Below, one piece after another: positions 11,801 through 22,906 of a stretch of DNA of 64,000 bases. The position numbers and the translations under genes were made by a program. Below the pieces are notes generated by a model, which saw only the letters and a program-made list of their open reading frames with translations, ran no database searches and was not told the DNA's origin. Source of the stretch: Guyanagaster necrorhizus (taxonomy: Eukaryota > Basidiomycota > Agaricomycetes > Agaricales > Physalacriaceae); assembly GCF_019112545.1 (NCBI RefSeq), contig NW_025064945.1:8552-72551 (forward strand), in the 5' to 3' direction. Position 1 is the stretch's first letter. The number at the start of each line of letters is the position of its first letter.

Positions 11801-14460
11801 ATGTCCCCTCCACCTTCGCCGTACGACTCCCCAACCTTACCTGCCATGGAACCGGCCCCAGAGCTTAAGGAAAATGGAGATCTCTCTCTCATACGTGCTC
11901 ATCGAGGGAACGTCCCAACATTACCACAAACAAAGTACTGTCCCATTTGTCCCGCAAAGTTCACAAGAACGACGCACCTGTACAGACATCTTCGTTCACG
12001 TAAGTCTTCGCGCTATTAGGACGTTGTCGAGCTCGATTGACATATCTCCTTCTCAAGATTCAAATGAACGTGCACATCATTGCGAGGTCGGCGTTCTTCG
12101 GGGATAAAGCGATTGTATGCTAATTCGAAGTTATCACAGCGGTGTGGTGCAGAATTCACCAGAAGCGACCTACTGACTAGGCACAAGAGGACATGCGGCG
12201 ATCCGTAAGCGGTCGACTTCTCAGGCAAATAGCGAACTGAACAGGATATCATAGTTTCATTACTCGTCGATCTCGCCGAAAGTCTTGCCAGGTTTGTCTC
12301 AAAGTATCATTTTCCAGTGTTCATTACCTCAAAATTCGCTTAGGCTTGCGCAGATTCCAAAATCAAGTGCAATCTCGAGAAGCCATGCTCAAAATGTGTT
12401 TCTCGTGGCCGGAAATGTGTCTACATCAATGATCCAGCGGACTCCCGCGACAAGAAGAAGAACGTCAAAAAACGTCGCCCAAAGAAGCCCGTTCAGACGA
12501 AAGAGCTTCCTGCTGAAAGTTCTTCAGAATATCTTTCATCGCCGACGTTTTCATCCGATTCACTTCCATCTCCTCACAACAGCGAGATATCACCTACAGT
12601 TCATTCATTGGCTGCTGATAGTGGCCCGTTTTCCTCGTCTACTCCCCTAGCGTCTTCCTCCTTATCGGATGCCTTTGACGCTGTCACGATTATTGATGGT
12701 GACGATGAACTACAACTACATGATCCCCTGGGGAAAATATTCCCCAATAGCGTACTTGATAACCTCCTCGAAAAGTATTCCTTCTCTTCTCCAGGCACAA
12801 CACAACCGCCACAGGACCGGGACCTCTCATGGTTCGCAGCAAACGGCACCCCTGGTCTAAGCGGCGACTACTTTTCCTTTATGCCGATTTCCCTTAGCCC
12901 TGATTCTACGCCGCCGGACTATGAATCATTTATGCGTAATCCTTCGCCTACTTATACGGCATCTCAAGACTCACTCGGCACCTCTCTGCCGCTCGATACA
13001 GAAAAACAGCAATACCGTCAGTGCCCACGTCCCATAATAGCTTTGATGGCTGACAAACCCTCTATCTAGTATATCTATTCTTTTCGGCGTTTTGTACACA
13101 GATCCCTTTAGTTCACCCGGGTTCATGGACGATAGAGGATAAGCCTCCCGTTCTTGCCCGTGCGATGCAAGCATGCGGTGCGCTGTTCCTCAAAACGCGC
13201 CGAGCCGTAAATTTCATAACCGAGACTTTGTCTTCGACGCGGGATGCCCTCATCCATGAATTTGTAAGTTCTCAATCTTGGCATTAATATATGTCTCTGA
13301 TATCTTACCCAGACCAAAGTGCCATGTAGCCCCAAGGAGCAGGATTTCCTGATACTTGCCGTTGTGTTACTCCAGACTATTGGTCTCTTCCACCAACGTT
13401 CCGATTTTCGGGTTTCGTCTAATGTATATCATGGGATGCTAGTTATGGTATGTCTATTTATGCAGGACTGGCTCCGCCTCTGACCAAAGCATTCCTAGAT
13501 GATCCGCCGGACAGAAGCCATCGCTCGCTCACGTTCTTGGACCGCATCTGATTTGAATGACCCTTTTGTTTTGGAGCAGACCTGGAGGGACTGGGCGCTC
13601 CACGAAACTGTGAAACGGTAAATCTTAATCGGTTCTGCATGGCTATCAACTGTTGCTGATTTCGCAATGCCATCTGTAGCGCACTATTACTCTCATATCT
13701 CCACGATTGCTGTCATTCTGTCTTTTTCTCGATGCGCCCGTCGTTTCAGACTGCGGAATTTGACATGAATCTTCCGTGCGACGAGGCCATATGGAAGGCG
13801 GAAACTGCTGCGGAGTGGATTGATCTGTTGCAGAAACCATCGCCGTACGGTCTGGGATCAGCTAGACTATACGGTGTCGGGATGCAGCAAGCTCTGGCTC
13901 ATCTCGGCGAGATGAGACTCCCGACGTCACTGACACCCTTAAATCCCTTCTCACAGTTCATTCTGATTCATACCATCCTCCGTAACATCTACTACTCCTA
14001 CTCGGTCTGCGATTCGGACAGTGCCTCTTCTACTTCACCCGAGCCGGTCGGCAATGAAGACCGTCGAGGGAGTCAGTTTGCAGCCCAATACACTTTGACG
14101 AACTGGCTTCGCATGTGGATGTCCTGTCCGGAGGCGGTGAAACCGGAGGATGGTGATGAGCTTGATGATGATGAGCCACCTTTTGCGCAGAATGCCCTTC
14201 CGTTCTATTGGCTGGCGCAAATTTCACTCTTGGCTATCCAAGAAGGTGGGTCTGCTTGGACTGAAGGAGCCGTGGAGAGTAGGTTTCATGTTATGAAGGA
14301 GTGGCTGGATCGTATTCGGTTCTTTTTGCGGAAAGATAAAGAGATTCCTCCGCATTTGTGGGAGGAGCTGATGGTGATTCGACGGCAGGTCTCGCAAGTT
14401 GAGATGACGGCCTTGGAGGACCATCCTGATGGTCTACTTTCTTTCTTTCCCGAGCACTAA
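11801..14460 (+). CDS. Transcription factor: two C2H2-type fingers, Zn2Cys6 cluster and fungal TF domain
   Basis: Exons are 11801-11999, 12058-12086, 12140-12204, 12255-12291, 12344-13016, 13070-13263, 13313-13447, 13499-13617 and 13680-14460, giving 743 residues. Finger 1 is C47-C50-H63-H67 and finger 2 is C75-C78-H91-C95 (C2HC). A binuclear cluster follows with Cys 109, 112, 119, 125, 128 and 135, in CX2CX6CX5CX2CX7C spacing. After a Ser/Pro-rich acidic linker comes a long helical region like the middle homology region of fungal Zn2Cys6 regulators. It should be a nuclear DNA-binding protein; the targets are unknown. The ATG at 11846 is the alternative start and is the one matched in the paralogue at 38513-41159; that copy lacks the 11801 ATG. 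Intron phases agree with the paralogue at every junction, which strongly supports the model. Confidence 0.9.
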
Positions 14461-15339
14461 CTAATTCTGGATATGACATTGTTATAACTTGTATGCATCT
14501 AGATGCCTAAAGGTCGGTATCTGTATTACTTACTGTTCGATGTACTACTATTCAAAGCTGTCTCATAGATTCATGTATGCCTTATTTTCTTTCCCTACTA
14601 CCTGCATCCCTGTAGACAGAGATCAAAGTATTGTATTGTATAGATATTCATTGCTTTTTTCGGGTGAGAGCCCGATTATCACCGTTTACAATCAGGGACC
14701 GACCTGTTCATCATCGGAAGGACGCATACTCCTGCAAATCCCAAGGCGCAGAAGAAGCTTAGTGCGAGACGGGGGAACATGGTGACCTGTACCTAACAAG
14801 AGTGATGAACATGAAGTAATGATGAATACGATGTTCGGAATGACACCGGGGGCTATTGAACTCAACTCAATGGCAAAGCGAAGAAAGGTTGAGCGATTAG
14901 GAACATACTGCCGGGGGGGTCGACAATCTTGCGGCTGCGGCAGATCCGGGATCAGCCTCCGTGCCACTGCGTTATATTTATATAAGTGCCCTTTTGATGC
15001 AAAGAGTTAAGGTTTGTTCTTACTGTATTCATGAATTTGCACCGGCAGTGGGCATAGTTACAGTCGATTGCAGGTATCATCATACGAGCGGCATGCTCAG
15101 ACTCTGGTGAATTCAGCTTGAGTGGACCGTACCTTATGTGGACACCCCGTTTCCTGCCTGAGTATACTGTGGACCTGTTCGACTGATTTGAAACCTTTCA
15201 AAGTTTAAAAAATGAAAGCATCGAGAAGAAAAATCTGGCAAAGAAGCAAAAGAAGTCGGAATAATTTATAGATGGTGTCCCAAAAGCATTATTAAGGGGC
15301 AGATTTGGAGCCTTGGATCTTGTCACAGGAATGGCATAT
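14461..15339. other. Intergenic; no recognisable gene
   Basis: This is the spacer between the regulator stop and the tRNA gene. I see only short motif-free frames. Confidence 0.5.
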
Positions 15340-15343
15340 AAAA
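15340..15343 (-). terminator. RNA polymerase III terminator of tRNA-Leu
   Basis: Read on the minus strand, a run of four T lies five bases beyond the tRNA 3' end, as expected for Pol III termination. Confidence 0.6.
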
Positions 15344-15347
15344 GGCG

Positions 15348-15445
15348 TGACAGAAGTGGGATTCGAACCCACGCCCCGAAGGACCAGATTATGTGAGCTT
15401 GGATTCGCCTGATTCTGGCGCCTTAGACCGCTCGGCCATTCTGCC
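15348..15445 (-). tRNA. tRNA-Leu(CAG) with an 18-nt intron
   Basis: On the minus strand the acceptor arm GGCAGAA pairs with TTCTGTC (one G-T pair) and the discriminator base is A. The D arm has GCC/GGC pairing. The anticodon stem is CCAGA/TCTGG and the anticodon CAG is at 15409-15411. An 18-nt intron (15390-15407) begins one base after the anticodon, the canonical position. A class II variable arm with a TTCG loop precedes the T arm GTGGG-TTCGAAT-CCCAC. Long variable arm, identity and intron all fit a nuclear leucine tRNA decoding CUG. Confidence 0.92.
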
Positions 15446-17756
15446 GGTAACGACTCGTGATCTGTCAAGGATACTTTCTCAATCTCTGACGTCCCTGTCC
15501 TCCCAAGTGTGCTCGCCTCAGTACTCTCACCGCACAGGTGATATCATTTGTAAGTGTAACGTCAACGTTTTCTCCGATCTTCGCGTGTCTGTAATCTACC
15601 AACTGCGATTTCTGAACTCTATAATATAGAGAAGCTGCCACTGCGGTGCTGGTAGAGTCCATGCTGCTGTTTACGTCGGGGCCCGTTGGGATGCCATAAG
15701 GCGCGACGGTACAGTGGGTTTTAGCTCTGTTACTGTTCCATCCACCGAAAAGTCGCTGGTGCCGGTGGTGGATCGATCAATTTGGGGGGACATTCGGATA
15801 CTTTGGACGTTCATCGAGGGTAGAGGGGCGTCTCAGGTATGCTGCAGATCGTCCTCTGGGTGGCGATGGGCTTACTACACTTTGTGTTGACAAGGCGGTA
15901 CTCGACAGGGATACGCCGTGCTTTGGGTGTATGATAAGAATTGGTGTTCTTCATCTTCTTTGAGTTCTGTGCTGCGGTTCCTGGAGATTCTTGTAGGCCT
16001 GAATTAATCCATCCATTCGTGGGATCGGTATACTTGCACAGTCCCCGAGGAGTGGGTGTGTTATTCGTTCTTCGGTCATGGTTTCGACCCCCGTTTCTAG
16101 ATCTGCGTTAAGATGAACGTCAAACCAGATTTGGTCCGCCTCCCAGAGGGGGACAAGGAGATTTACGATGATTATGGGCCGCTTTCTTTAGCAAAGTGGC
16201 ACAAGAAACATAATCTGTGTTGAAACCTGAAGGTGATCCTATTTTTGTCTTACTCTCTTTGCTAAGGATTTATTTTTGGCTTTGTACGAGCTAGACTTGA
16301 TTCTGAGAATGTGCAAACCGGACAAAATTGGGTCTAAAGTTACAAGAAATTTCGCGTTTCACACGGGCGTGCACCTATTTGTGAGCAAGCTCGGCAATTT
16401 TTCTTACTGAAATGTTTGGTCATCTAGGATTTTAAATAATCATCCTTATGGTTCTCCCAGGGTGGGGGTCTAGTCTCTTAGCCGTGTGGATTTGTGGACG
16501 AACACCACTAGCGGGCATCGCATATACTTGTGATTTGTTTCTTGGAAGCCCAAGCGACCGTCACTGTGAGAAATTTTGTGAACGGCACCCTGTTTGTGGT
16601 GGATTCTCTCAGAATCTGGCTCAGACACCCATCTTTGATTTTAATCATGCTTGACGTTGTCCCGCGATTGGTGCCTGGCAGCGAAGTTTGTCCGAAAGCG
16701 TTTTCCATGATACGGCCAACGGTTGCGACGTATATTTTTATCATTGTATTTTTGGAATTTGTTTGTCACCGTTTTACAACTGCCGTAGGGTTCACTCGTT
16801 GTCGGTGGCTTTCATTCTGGATAAGGTATTGGAGCAGGAATAGAACAGATAAGAATAGCGTGTACATGGAATGTTCAAGTATGGAGCTGTATACTGTAGT
16901 GAACATATCCGATATTGGTTTCGAATTTGAGCAGTATGCCAAAAGTCTTGAATTGGCCAAAAGACCCTGGCGGAGATTGGAAATGCGTGAGAGCAATATC
17001 GAGCAGCTTCGAATCGTGGATTGTCTAGTTGCAGACATGTTATGCGTCTGACCCTCAACCATTAGGACGTCGACGTGGTTTTGTAATCCTTCCCAGTGGC
17101 TCGGTGTGTTTCCTGGGTATTTGGATTCAGAAAGATATTTTTCGGGCCCGTAAGATCAAGATGGGCGGTCCACAGTCGAGACCAGAAAGTGGAATCCCAG
17201 TTCGTCAGTGATTCCCCTGATTTGGAGAATCTAGGACAAATTGCAGGCTCACGGATTAGGCTTTAAGACTGGTGGTCCTAGACAGCGGTGATTTTCAGAC
17301 ATTAATAAATCAGCTCGAATAGGATACTGGCGAAGATACGAAGTGCGGATTGTAGGTACGTATCCTGGCCTTGAGATAAATACAAAATCTTTGTAAGAGG
17401 ATGCCGAAAGAAATGACACAGAGCGCCACCAACAACGAGATGATAGTTCCGGTGCACCGTGGTTGTAAAAACGACGAAAAAAGAGATTTCAGCTCGGATT
17501 GCCGGTAGATATTTGTGCCCAGGTTGATAGCTCGAAATCTACAATCGTAATCAGAATTCGGGCCGGGAATGCGGTCACATGATGAAACGTGTTTCTAAAT
17601 CAATATTCCCACGATCCGAACTTCCTTGACGACGGCGTTTTCTTCCTTTCTCCCGCGACGACTAGGTCATTTCTGTGTCGAACAGCCCGTTGTCGAAGCT
17701 TGCGTGGAATACTGTTCATACTCAGCAAGAGGCCTCTATCTACCTCGTCGTCCCCT

Positions 17757-17792
<36 letters not shown>

Positions 17793-17954
17793 CGTCTCAA
17801 CAGAACAAGAACAGGCTAATCTGGAGCCAGCACCATCCAAGGCCCGACGCACAAGCGTTGAAAGGCACTGATTTCATCCAAGTCGATACCCAGGACGTAT
17901 ACGAAGCTTCTTTCGATGAGATCTAGATCACCGCTCCCCAATATCCTTTAAAAG
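15446..17954. other. Intergenic; no recognisable gene
   Basis: Upstream of the tRNA I find only short frames. The longest (16530-17051 plus) has no recognisable motif and is more likely noise. A hexanucleotide microsatellite lies near the right end. Confidence 0.45.
17756..17791 (+). repeat. (CAACAG)n microsatellite
   Basis: About six head-to-tail copies of a CAACAG hexamer. One frame would encode alternating Gln/Asn-type residues, but no gene is evident around it. Confidence 0.85.
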
Positions 17955-18379
17955 ATGCCGACATTTGAGGATCCAACGACGAGCAAGATGGATATCAGCG
18001 ATGTCGACCTTTGTGAGGTCTTGGATGTATTCAGAGATGGTCGAGGTGTGGTTGATGGAAAATCTCTGTCGAAGGTGGGTTCCCATGTCCTTTCCATTGC
18101 CGCGATATCTACTGACAAATGCTTTGTCTAAAGATACAAACTCTTACCGTTTCTCCTGCAGTCGTCATCCGTGACCGAACAAAGTTGATTGTTGTGAAAT
18201 GTGTCTGCAAGCCGTGTGAGGAATTGGTGAGTACGCATTCCCATTCTGCATCTGTTTTATCGTATTGAAAATCGTCTAGTCACATCTCAGCACAACGAAC
18301 TTTGCGCCACTCAGTCACGCATCATCCATCCAAGTACTTCCTTGCTTTGACATAGGTGGCAGCAGGGGCCAATGGTACG
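17955..18379 (+). CDS. Possible 5' exons of an unrecognised gene
   Basis: Three segments join in frame through consensus GT-AG introns: 17955-18074 (ATG, 40 codons), 18134-18226 and 18280-18379. A CTTTAAAAG sequence lies just upstream of the ATG. The predicted N-terminus is acidic, and the second exon has a CVCKPC cysteine cluster. I cannot follow the gene convincingly past 18.4 kb and do not recognise it. It could be a broken gene or a chance exon chain. Confidence 0.25.
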
Positions 18380-18383
18380 GTAC

Positions 18384-20262
18384 ATGTTCCTATTATCTTC
18401 TGTTTTCACATGTTTGTGGGACTGTTGACGCTTAGGCGTATTACTAGTAGTCTATCTTGTATGTTTATTTTGATTTTGAGTCTCATCAATTGACATTTAC
18501 TACCTCATAACCAAGATGGATATTGCGCAAGAGTCTATTGAGAACCTCACCATAGTCAAGGGGCGAGCCGCGCCTTGACCATCTTCGTTACGGCTTCATC
18601 GTATTCGCCTCGATGCTACTGACAACGAATATCGTATTGAGTATATCCATTCGTCTTCATGTAAGTTTCATAGTGTAGTGTCATCTATGCTTGTTCTAGG
18701 AGTTGAGAGGACGTGAGGAGCGGTAGTGGATGAGGAGTGTTCTTAGGAGCGAGGGGTTGGGGACAAGACAAGTCTTTGTTTGGACGCCAAAGCTCTCTCA
18801 CGACGGCCCTCAAGGGAAGCCGTGCTCAAGCCGGCACAGGTGAGTGTATGAAATACAAGAGGCTGTAACTAGAGTATAACGAAAATGAAAAGGGAAAGCA
18901 GCAAGGGTGGGTGCGAAAACTGCTCGAAGTCAATGACTATCAAGCTCTATGTGTGAGATAGGGAAGAAAGAGGACGAGGAAATTGCAATGACATGGATTG
19001 GCTTTATATTTCCGAGGGCAAGTGGCATTTGGTCTTTGTCATACACATTGATGACAGGAACAAAGGCAACTTTGGTGCCACCAAAGGTAAGGCCATTATC
19101 TCTTGCATAGACGACATTCAAAGGTATTTGAATGGTTCATGTGGACTCTGAACGACAGGAATTAGCTGAATTATCAACCTCCAATCCAGCATGCTCAATT
19201 TCTTTTCAATCCTCTTCCCGTCACTAACATCTCGCGAAGGTCACATGAACATCGACAGCACGGGAGAATCTCTCACGGCCATAGCTGTGGGTGACGATAA
19301 GGTGAGAAGATATCTAACTCTTGATGGTCCTTGTTCTCCGACGGGAAGGATGAATTCAAAGAATTCACGCCGGTCATTCTTGCGCATTCCTGATATTCTC
19401 GTAGCTATGACTCCGGTCTGGCATCTCGTTGAGTATATGTATGACCTTCCCGTGGGCGAGGTAGGTCAGTATTTTGTGACTTTATCTTTGCTTTGTTTAT
19501 CACTATCTGTCTCGTATTCTAGTGCCTTGCATGCCGCGAACGTTGGGCTGTAGGCACATCATGATCTACCGGTCTTGTTAGCCCGTTTTAATTGTGATGG
19601 TCGTCGGTTCGCTAAATTTATACCAAGGCGAGATTACACCTCCATACACCGCGTGAAATCTCACTCTGGTACCTCAGACGGGGTCGCGATAAGGTGAGAA
19701 ATTTAATTCTTGACGTCCCTTGTTTATCGTGGCTGATATTGGCCAGACTTGTCTTCAAATGCTGTGAAGGCACATTGCCTACGTCACGTGTTCCTGATCT
19801 TATATTATTAATAGCATATTTTCCTCGACGTCCCTGACGATGGATATCGCCTCCGAGCGGGCTTGGTAAGCCAATGGTTCGTCTCTTTTTCCTCTTTTCT
19901 CATTATTTTGCATGTAGCGTACCCCAAAAAACGCAAGTCAGCATCGGTTCCCTTGCCATGACAGGGCTTTTGGGTAGCTTGAATGTGGAGGACGTGATTT
20001 GCTGGTTTTCGTGGATTCGCGTGGTCTTGTAACGTGGGGTTTGAAGGAATGGAGGATTCTGCGAGTGATGATGGAGGCTGTGGATAAGTTATTCTATGAT
20101 GGACGAGCTTCTTCAGCGCCGAGTAAAAAGCAGATATTGACCTGGGCCCAGTGCTAAGCCTAGTCCGAAGCTGCAAGTGAGATGTGGACGGAGAGTGTAG
20201 ACGTATGTTTTCGTGATTTTTTCCATTGCTTGCTCCGTAGTTGCTGCTAACGACGTCTTTCA
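18384..20262. other. Unassigned; may hold decayed upstream exons
   Basis: Short coding-like segments appear on the plus strand (for example near 19230-19300 and 19370-19470), but they could not be joined or assigned. They may belong to the kinesin relic that follows or to the gene beginning at 17955. Confidence 0.3.
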
Positions 20263-21285
20263 CAGAGTCTTATTGATCTGACCGGTTCGGACAAGGGAGA
20301 TGAGTGATAAAGAGTGTACGAGTGAAGGGACGTATATGTATATTTAGCACTACGTTTGTCGGTACTTTTTCTGCTCTGCCTTGTGCTGATACTCATCGAC
20401 TACAGTCTGTTGACCCTTGTTACCGTCATTTAAACCCTCGGAAATGGTTGAGAAAGGGTAGAGGCACGCCCGTCACTGTTTTTTTTCCTCTTTCCTAGGG
20501 ATCATGTTCCTTTCGGAAATCGAAGCTCAGCCGAACGCTTCAGCCATAGCTGTTTGGGGTCCCCCGCATCAGCGTCATTGGCATCATCAATCCTGATGTC
20601 ACCGCAATTTCAGAGACCACGACTGCTCTTCTTTCTAGACGCATTAAAAGAGTCAAGGTTAGGTTCGTGTTTGTTTGGCCCGGTTTTCAGTGTTCATAGC
20701 CGCGTTTTAGCTCAACGCTCAACAAGAAGAGATTGTCAGTGCAGACGCGCTCGTTGAATGGTACAGGAAGGAGATTAGAGATCTCAGGGCACGTCTCGCA
20801 GGAAAAGAGGTGCCGTTGATGATTGATACCGGCTTCATAGGGATCCGCGAAGGAAAGAAGAAGAGGTAAACCAGTACTACCTCCTCCGTGTCTCATCGCT
20901 GATCGTTTGGATAGAAAAAGGCTAAACTGAAAGCTGTGAATGACCTGAACACCAAAATCCGGCATGCACGAAGCTTATCCTGACGAGCTGGTCACCGCTC
21001 GGTGGGTCATCGGCGGACTGAGCCGTGAAGTCCCCTCAAGGTCGACTTTGATACGTCTCCCTGCTAGTACTAGGTACACTATTACTCCCTTCCTTCTTTC
21101 ATATTTCACATCTCGCGCATAGTTCCAACAAGATCTCAGAAGATCTCCGTGCTATCCGTGTCCTGCCCGAATCCTATGCTCTTGAAGCCACTCTGGAAGC
21201 ACATGCGCTCGTCCTACCGGAGAATGAGGTGATCGCGCACCAGGGGAGTGCGATCAAGAAGCTGGAGATGGTGGTGAAGCGGTAC
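20263..21285 (+). pseudogene. Kinesin-like motor protein relic
   Basis: Several hallmarks of a kinesin motor C-terminus occur in the correct order on the plus strand. They are a switch II-like LIDLTGSDKG (about 20268-20297, compare DLAGSE), SLLTL-TVI near 20404, PFRKSKLSRTLQP near 20510, RISVIGIINPDVTAIS near 20567, and a neck/stalk segment reading EEIVSADALVEWYRKEI near 20730. Coiled-coil-like pieces ending in KKLEMVVKR follow near 21260-21283. Frameshifts and stops interrupt these segments, and the P-loop half of the motor was not found. It is therefore a truncated, non-functional copy. The relation to CENP-E/kinesin-7-like fungal proteins is from family knowledge, not a search. Confidence 0.6.
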
Positions 21286-22154
21286 GTAAGTAATCTCGGG
21301 AGCCGCTAAAGGCTGTTAAAGAGGCTGTTAAGCAGGGGCATCCAGGGTGGATCAGAGCTGAGTTTTGGGTTCGATACAGGTTTTTAGACGTCCGTCCCAG
21401 TCATCGTAGACTGGTGCATAAGGATCACCACCGCCAATCCGGACCGTTTTTGCCTTGTGATGATTGTTTTTTTGCCGTGGATCATTCTAGTACTACCGTT
21501 GAGGATCCGTTGTGATGGACCGTGTGTTCTTGTAGCACCTATGTTGGCGTGTGCAGCGAGATTCGCTTAGAAATCATATAGATATTATGAAGATGCCAGG
21601 TAATAAAATGACTTGCGTAGTTCACCGAGTGATATATTGTGGTGCCTGGCATAACTACGAGCTAGCTTGCCTGAGTAAGCATGGAGCGCCATCAGAGATT
21701 AAGCCGTTAGTAGCGAAGACCACGCAAGATCGTAATCGAAATGTGCGGTGTACATTTCAGGGAATCAGGAATCAGCGACGGATCCGACAGGTCCAAGGAA
21801 CGATCGGCTGTGATAAGTGCGCCGATAATGCTACAAAGAACGCGGCCAAGACGGACACTCTGGTGTCCCGAATGAAAGGGAGTAATCAAAAAAGGGCGAA
21901 CTGCTGTCGTAGGGGCCCAATTGAAAGCAGTTTATCCCATTGTTACCGGGGTTGAAGAGAAGTCAGCATTCGTTCGGATATCTAGACACCGAAACTGGTA
22001 TCTTCCCTTCCAAGGCAAGACGTAAATCGCATTTATCGCTATACCTTTTAGGGAATCAGTTGCATAGTGAGTATACGATTGGAGAGTACACATCCGGTGT
22101 GTATAACAGGGACGACGATGTGGACGGACGACCACAACTGCGGGGTGGACAATG
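21286..22154. other. No recognisable gene
   Basis: A motif-free open frame covers 21551-21955 plus. I see no domain or repeat. Confidence 0.4.
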
Positions 22155-22425
22155 CTAGGTCCTCACGTGGGTCAGGAGCAGCGACGACTGCTTCGATAGC
22201 ATGACTGCGTTATGGTCGTCAGGGTGAGAAGGAACGAAGATTTCTTGTAGCGTCTCTGTGGAGAGCGAGCGGATTGGCGAGACGAGAGCCTTGTGGGAAA
22301 ATAGAAAGCCTTCCTTTTTGGTGCGAGGAGATAAGAGCACTTGGCGTTGAGCTTGGAGGCGTTCCAGTTGTATATCCACATCCTGGAATTCTGTGTCGAT
22401 ACTAGAGATTTTGGAATCGAATTGC
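22155..22425 (-). pseudogene. F-box gene fragment, divergent subfamily
   Basis: The minus strand reads a coiled-coil-like stretch (QDVDIQLERLQAQRQVLLS) followed by SPIRSLSTETLQEIF and a segment like HPDDHNAVMLSKQSSLLL. This is the usual layout of Agaricomycete F-box-like proteins, where a coiled coil precedes the SP-R-LP-E-L-EIF box. The reading stops shortly after the F-box, so only the N-terminal part survives. It faces away from the intact F-box gene at 22907. Confidence 0.55.
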
Positions 22426-22465
22426 CTTCTAAAAATGAGATAATAATCGACTGTAATAATTTGTC

Positions 22466-22530
22466 TGCATTAATGGGGTAGTGGTAACCTGGGTCTTGGC
22501 CGGCCGGGGGTTCGATTCCCAGTCTGTGCA
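22466..22530 (+). other. tRNA-like sequence with Pol III A and B boxes
   Basis: A perfect B box (GGTTCGATTCC) lies inside GGGGGTTCGATTCCC, and an A-box-like TGGGGTAGTGG is about 25 nt upstream. TGCA at both ends could form a short acceptor stem. The anticodon and T stems pair poorly and the whole is only about 65 nt, so it is not a functional tRNA. A decayed tRNA or the head of a SINE are the two options. Confidence 0.4.
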
Positions 22531-22906
22531 CTTCTCTGTGATTGCAATTTTTGTTCTAGATTATCTCGATTCTTCCCAATGTCTAGGTTTACTTTACTAC
22601 TGACTAGTATTCTACCGGGAAAGCTGTGCAGATTTTGCACCCTAACCGACACATTACTGGTGTAACTCAACTCGCCCAAAACTGACTTCAGGTTTGTCCG
22701 CATTACGTCCACATTGAATCATGTGGATCCGTGGTAAACATCATGTTGGGCGGCAGCCTCGTGCTTTTCTACTCTTTGTTCCTTGTTTACGCTTCATCAT
22801 TACAAGTATTCGCACTCGAGGAATCCGACAAGTATTGTTGGTATCTCTTTTTATGCCAGCCTCTGGTTGGCTGATTGATACTTATTATTCTGTTTCTCAG
22901 TGCCAA

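Noticed and set aside
16530..17051. A 173-codon frame as a membrane protein gene
   Set aside because: Hydrophobic, but with no family motif or convincing start context, and an equally long antisense frame. Likely chance.
22721..22906. An N-terminal extension of the intact F-box protein
   Set aside because: The paralogues start at the Met equivalent to 22907, and a good acceptor ends at 22900, so the upstream open frame is more likely UTR and intron.
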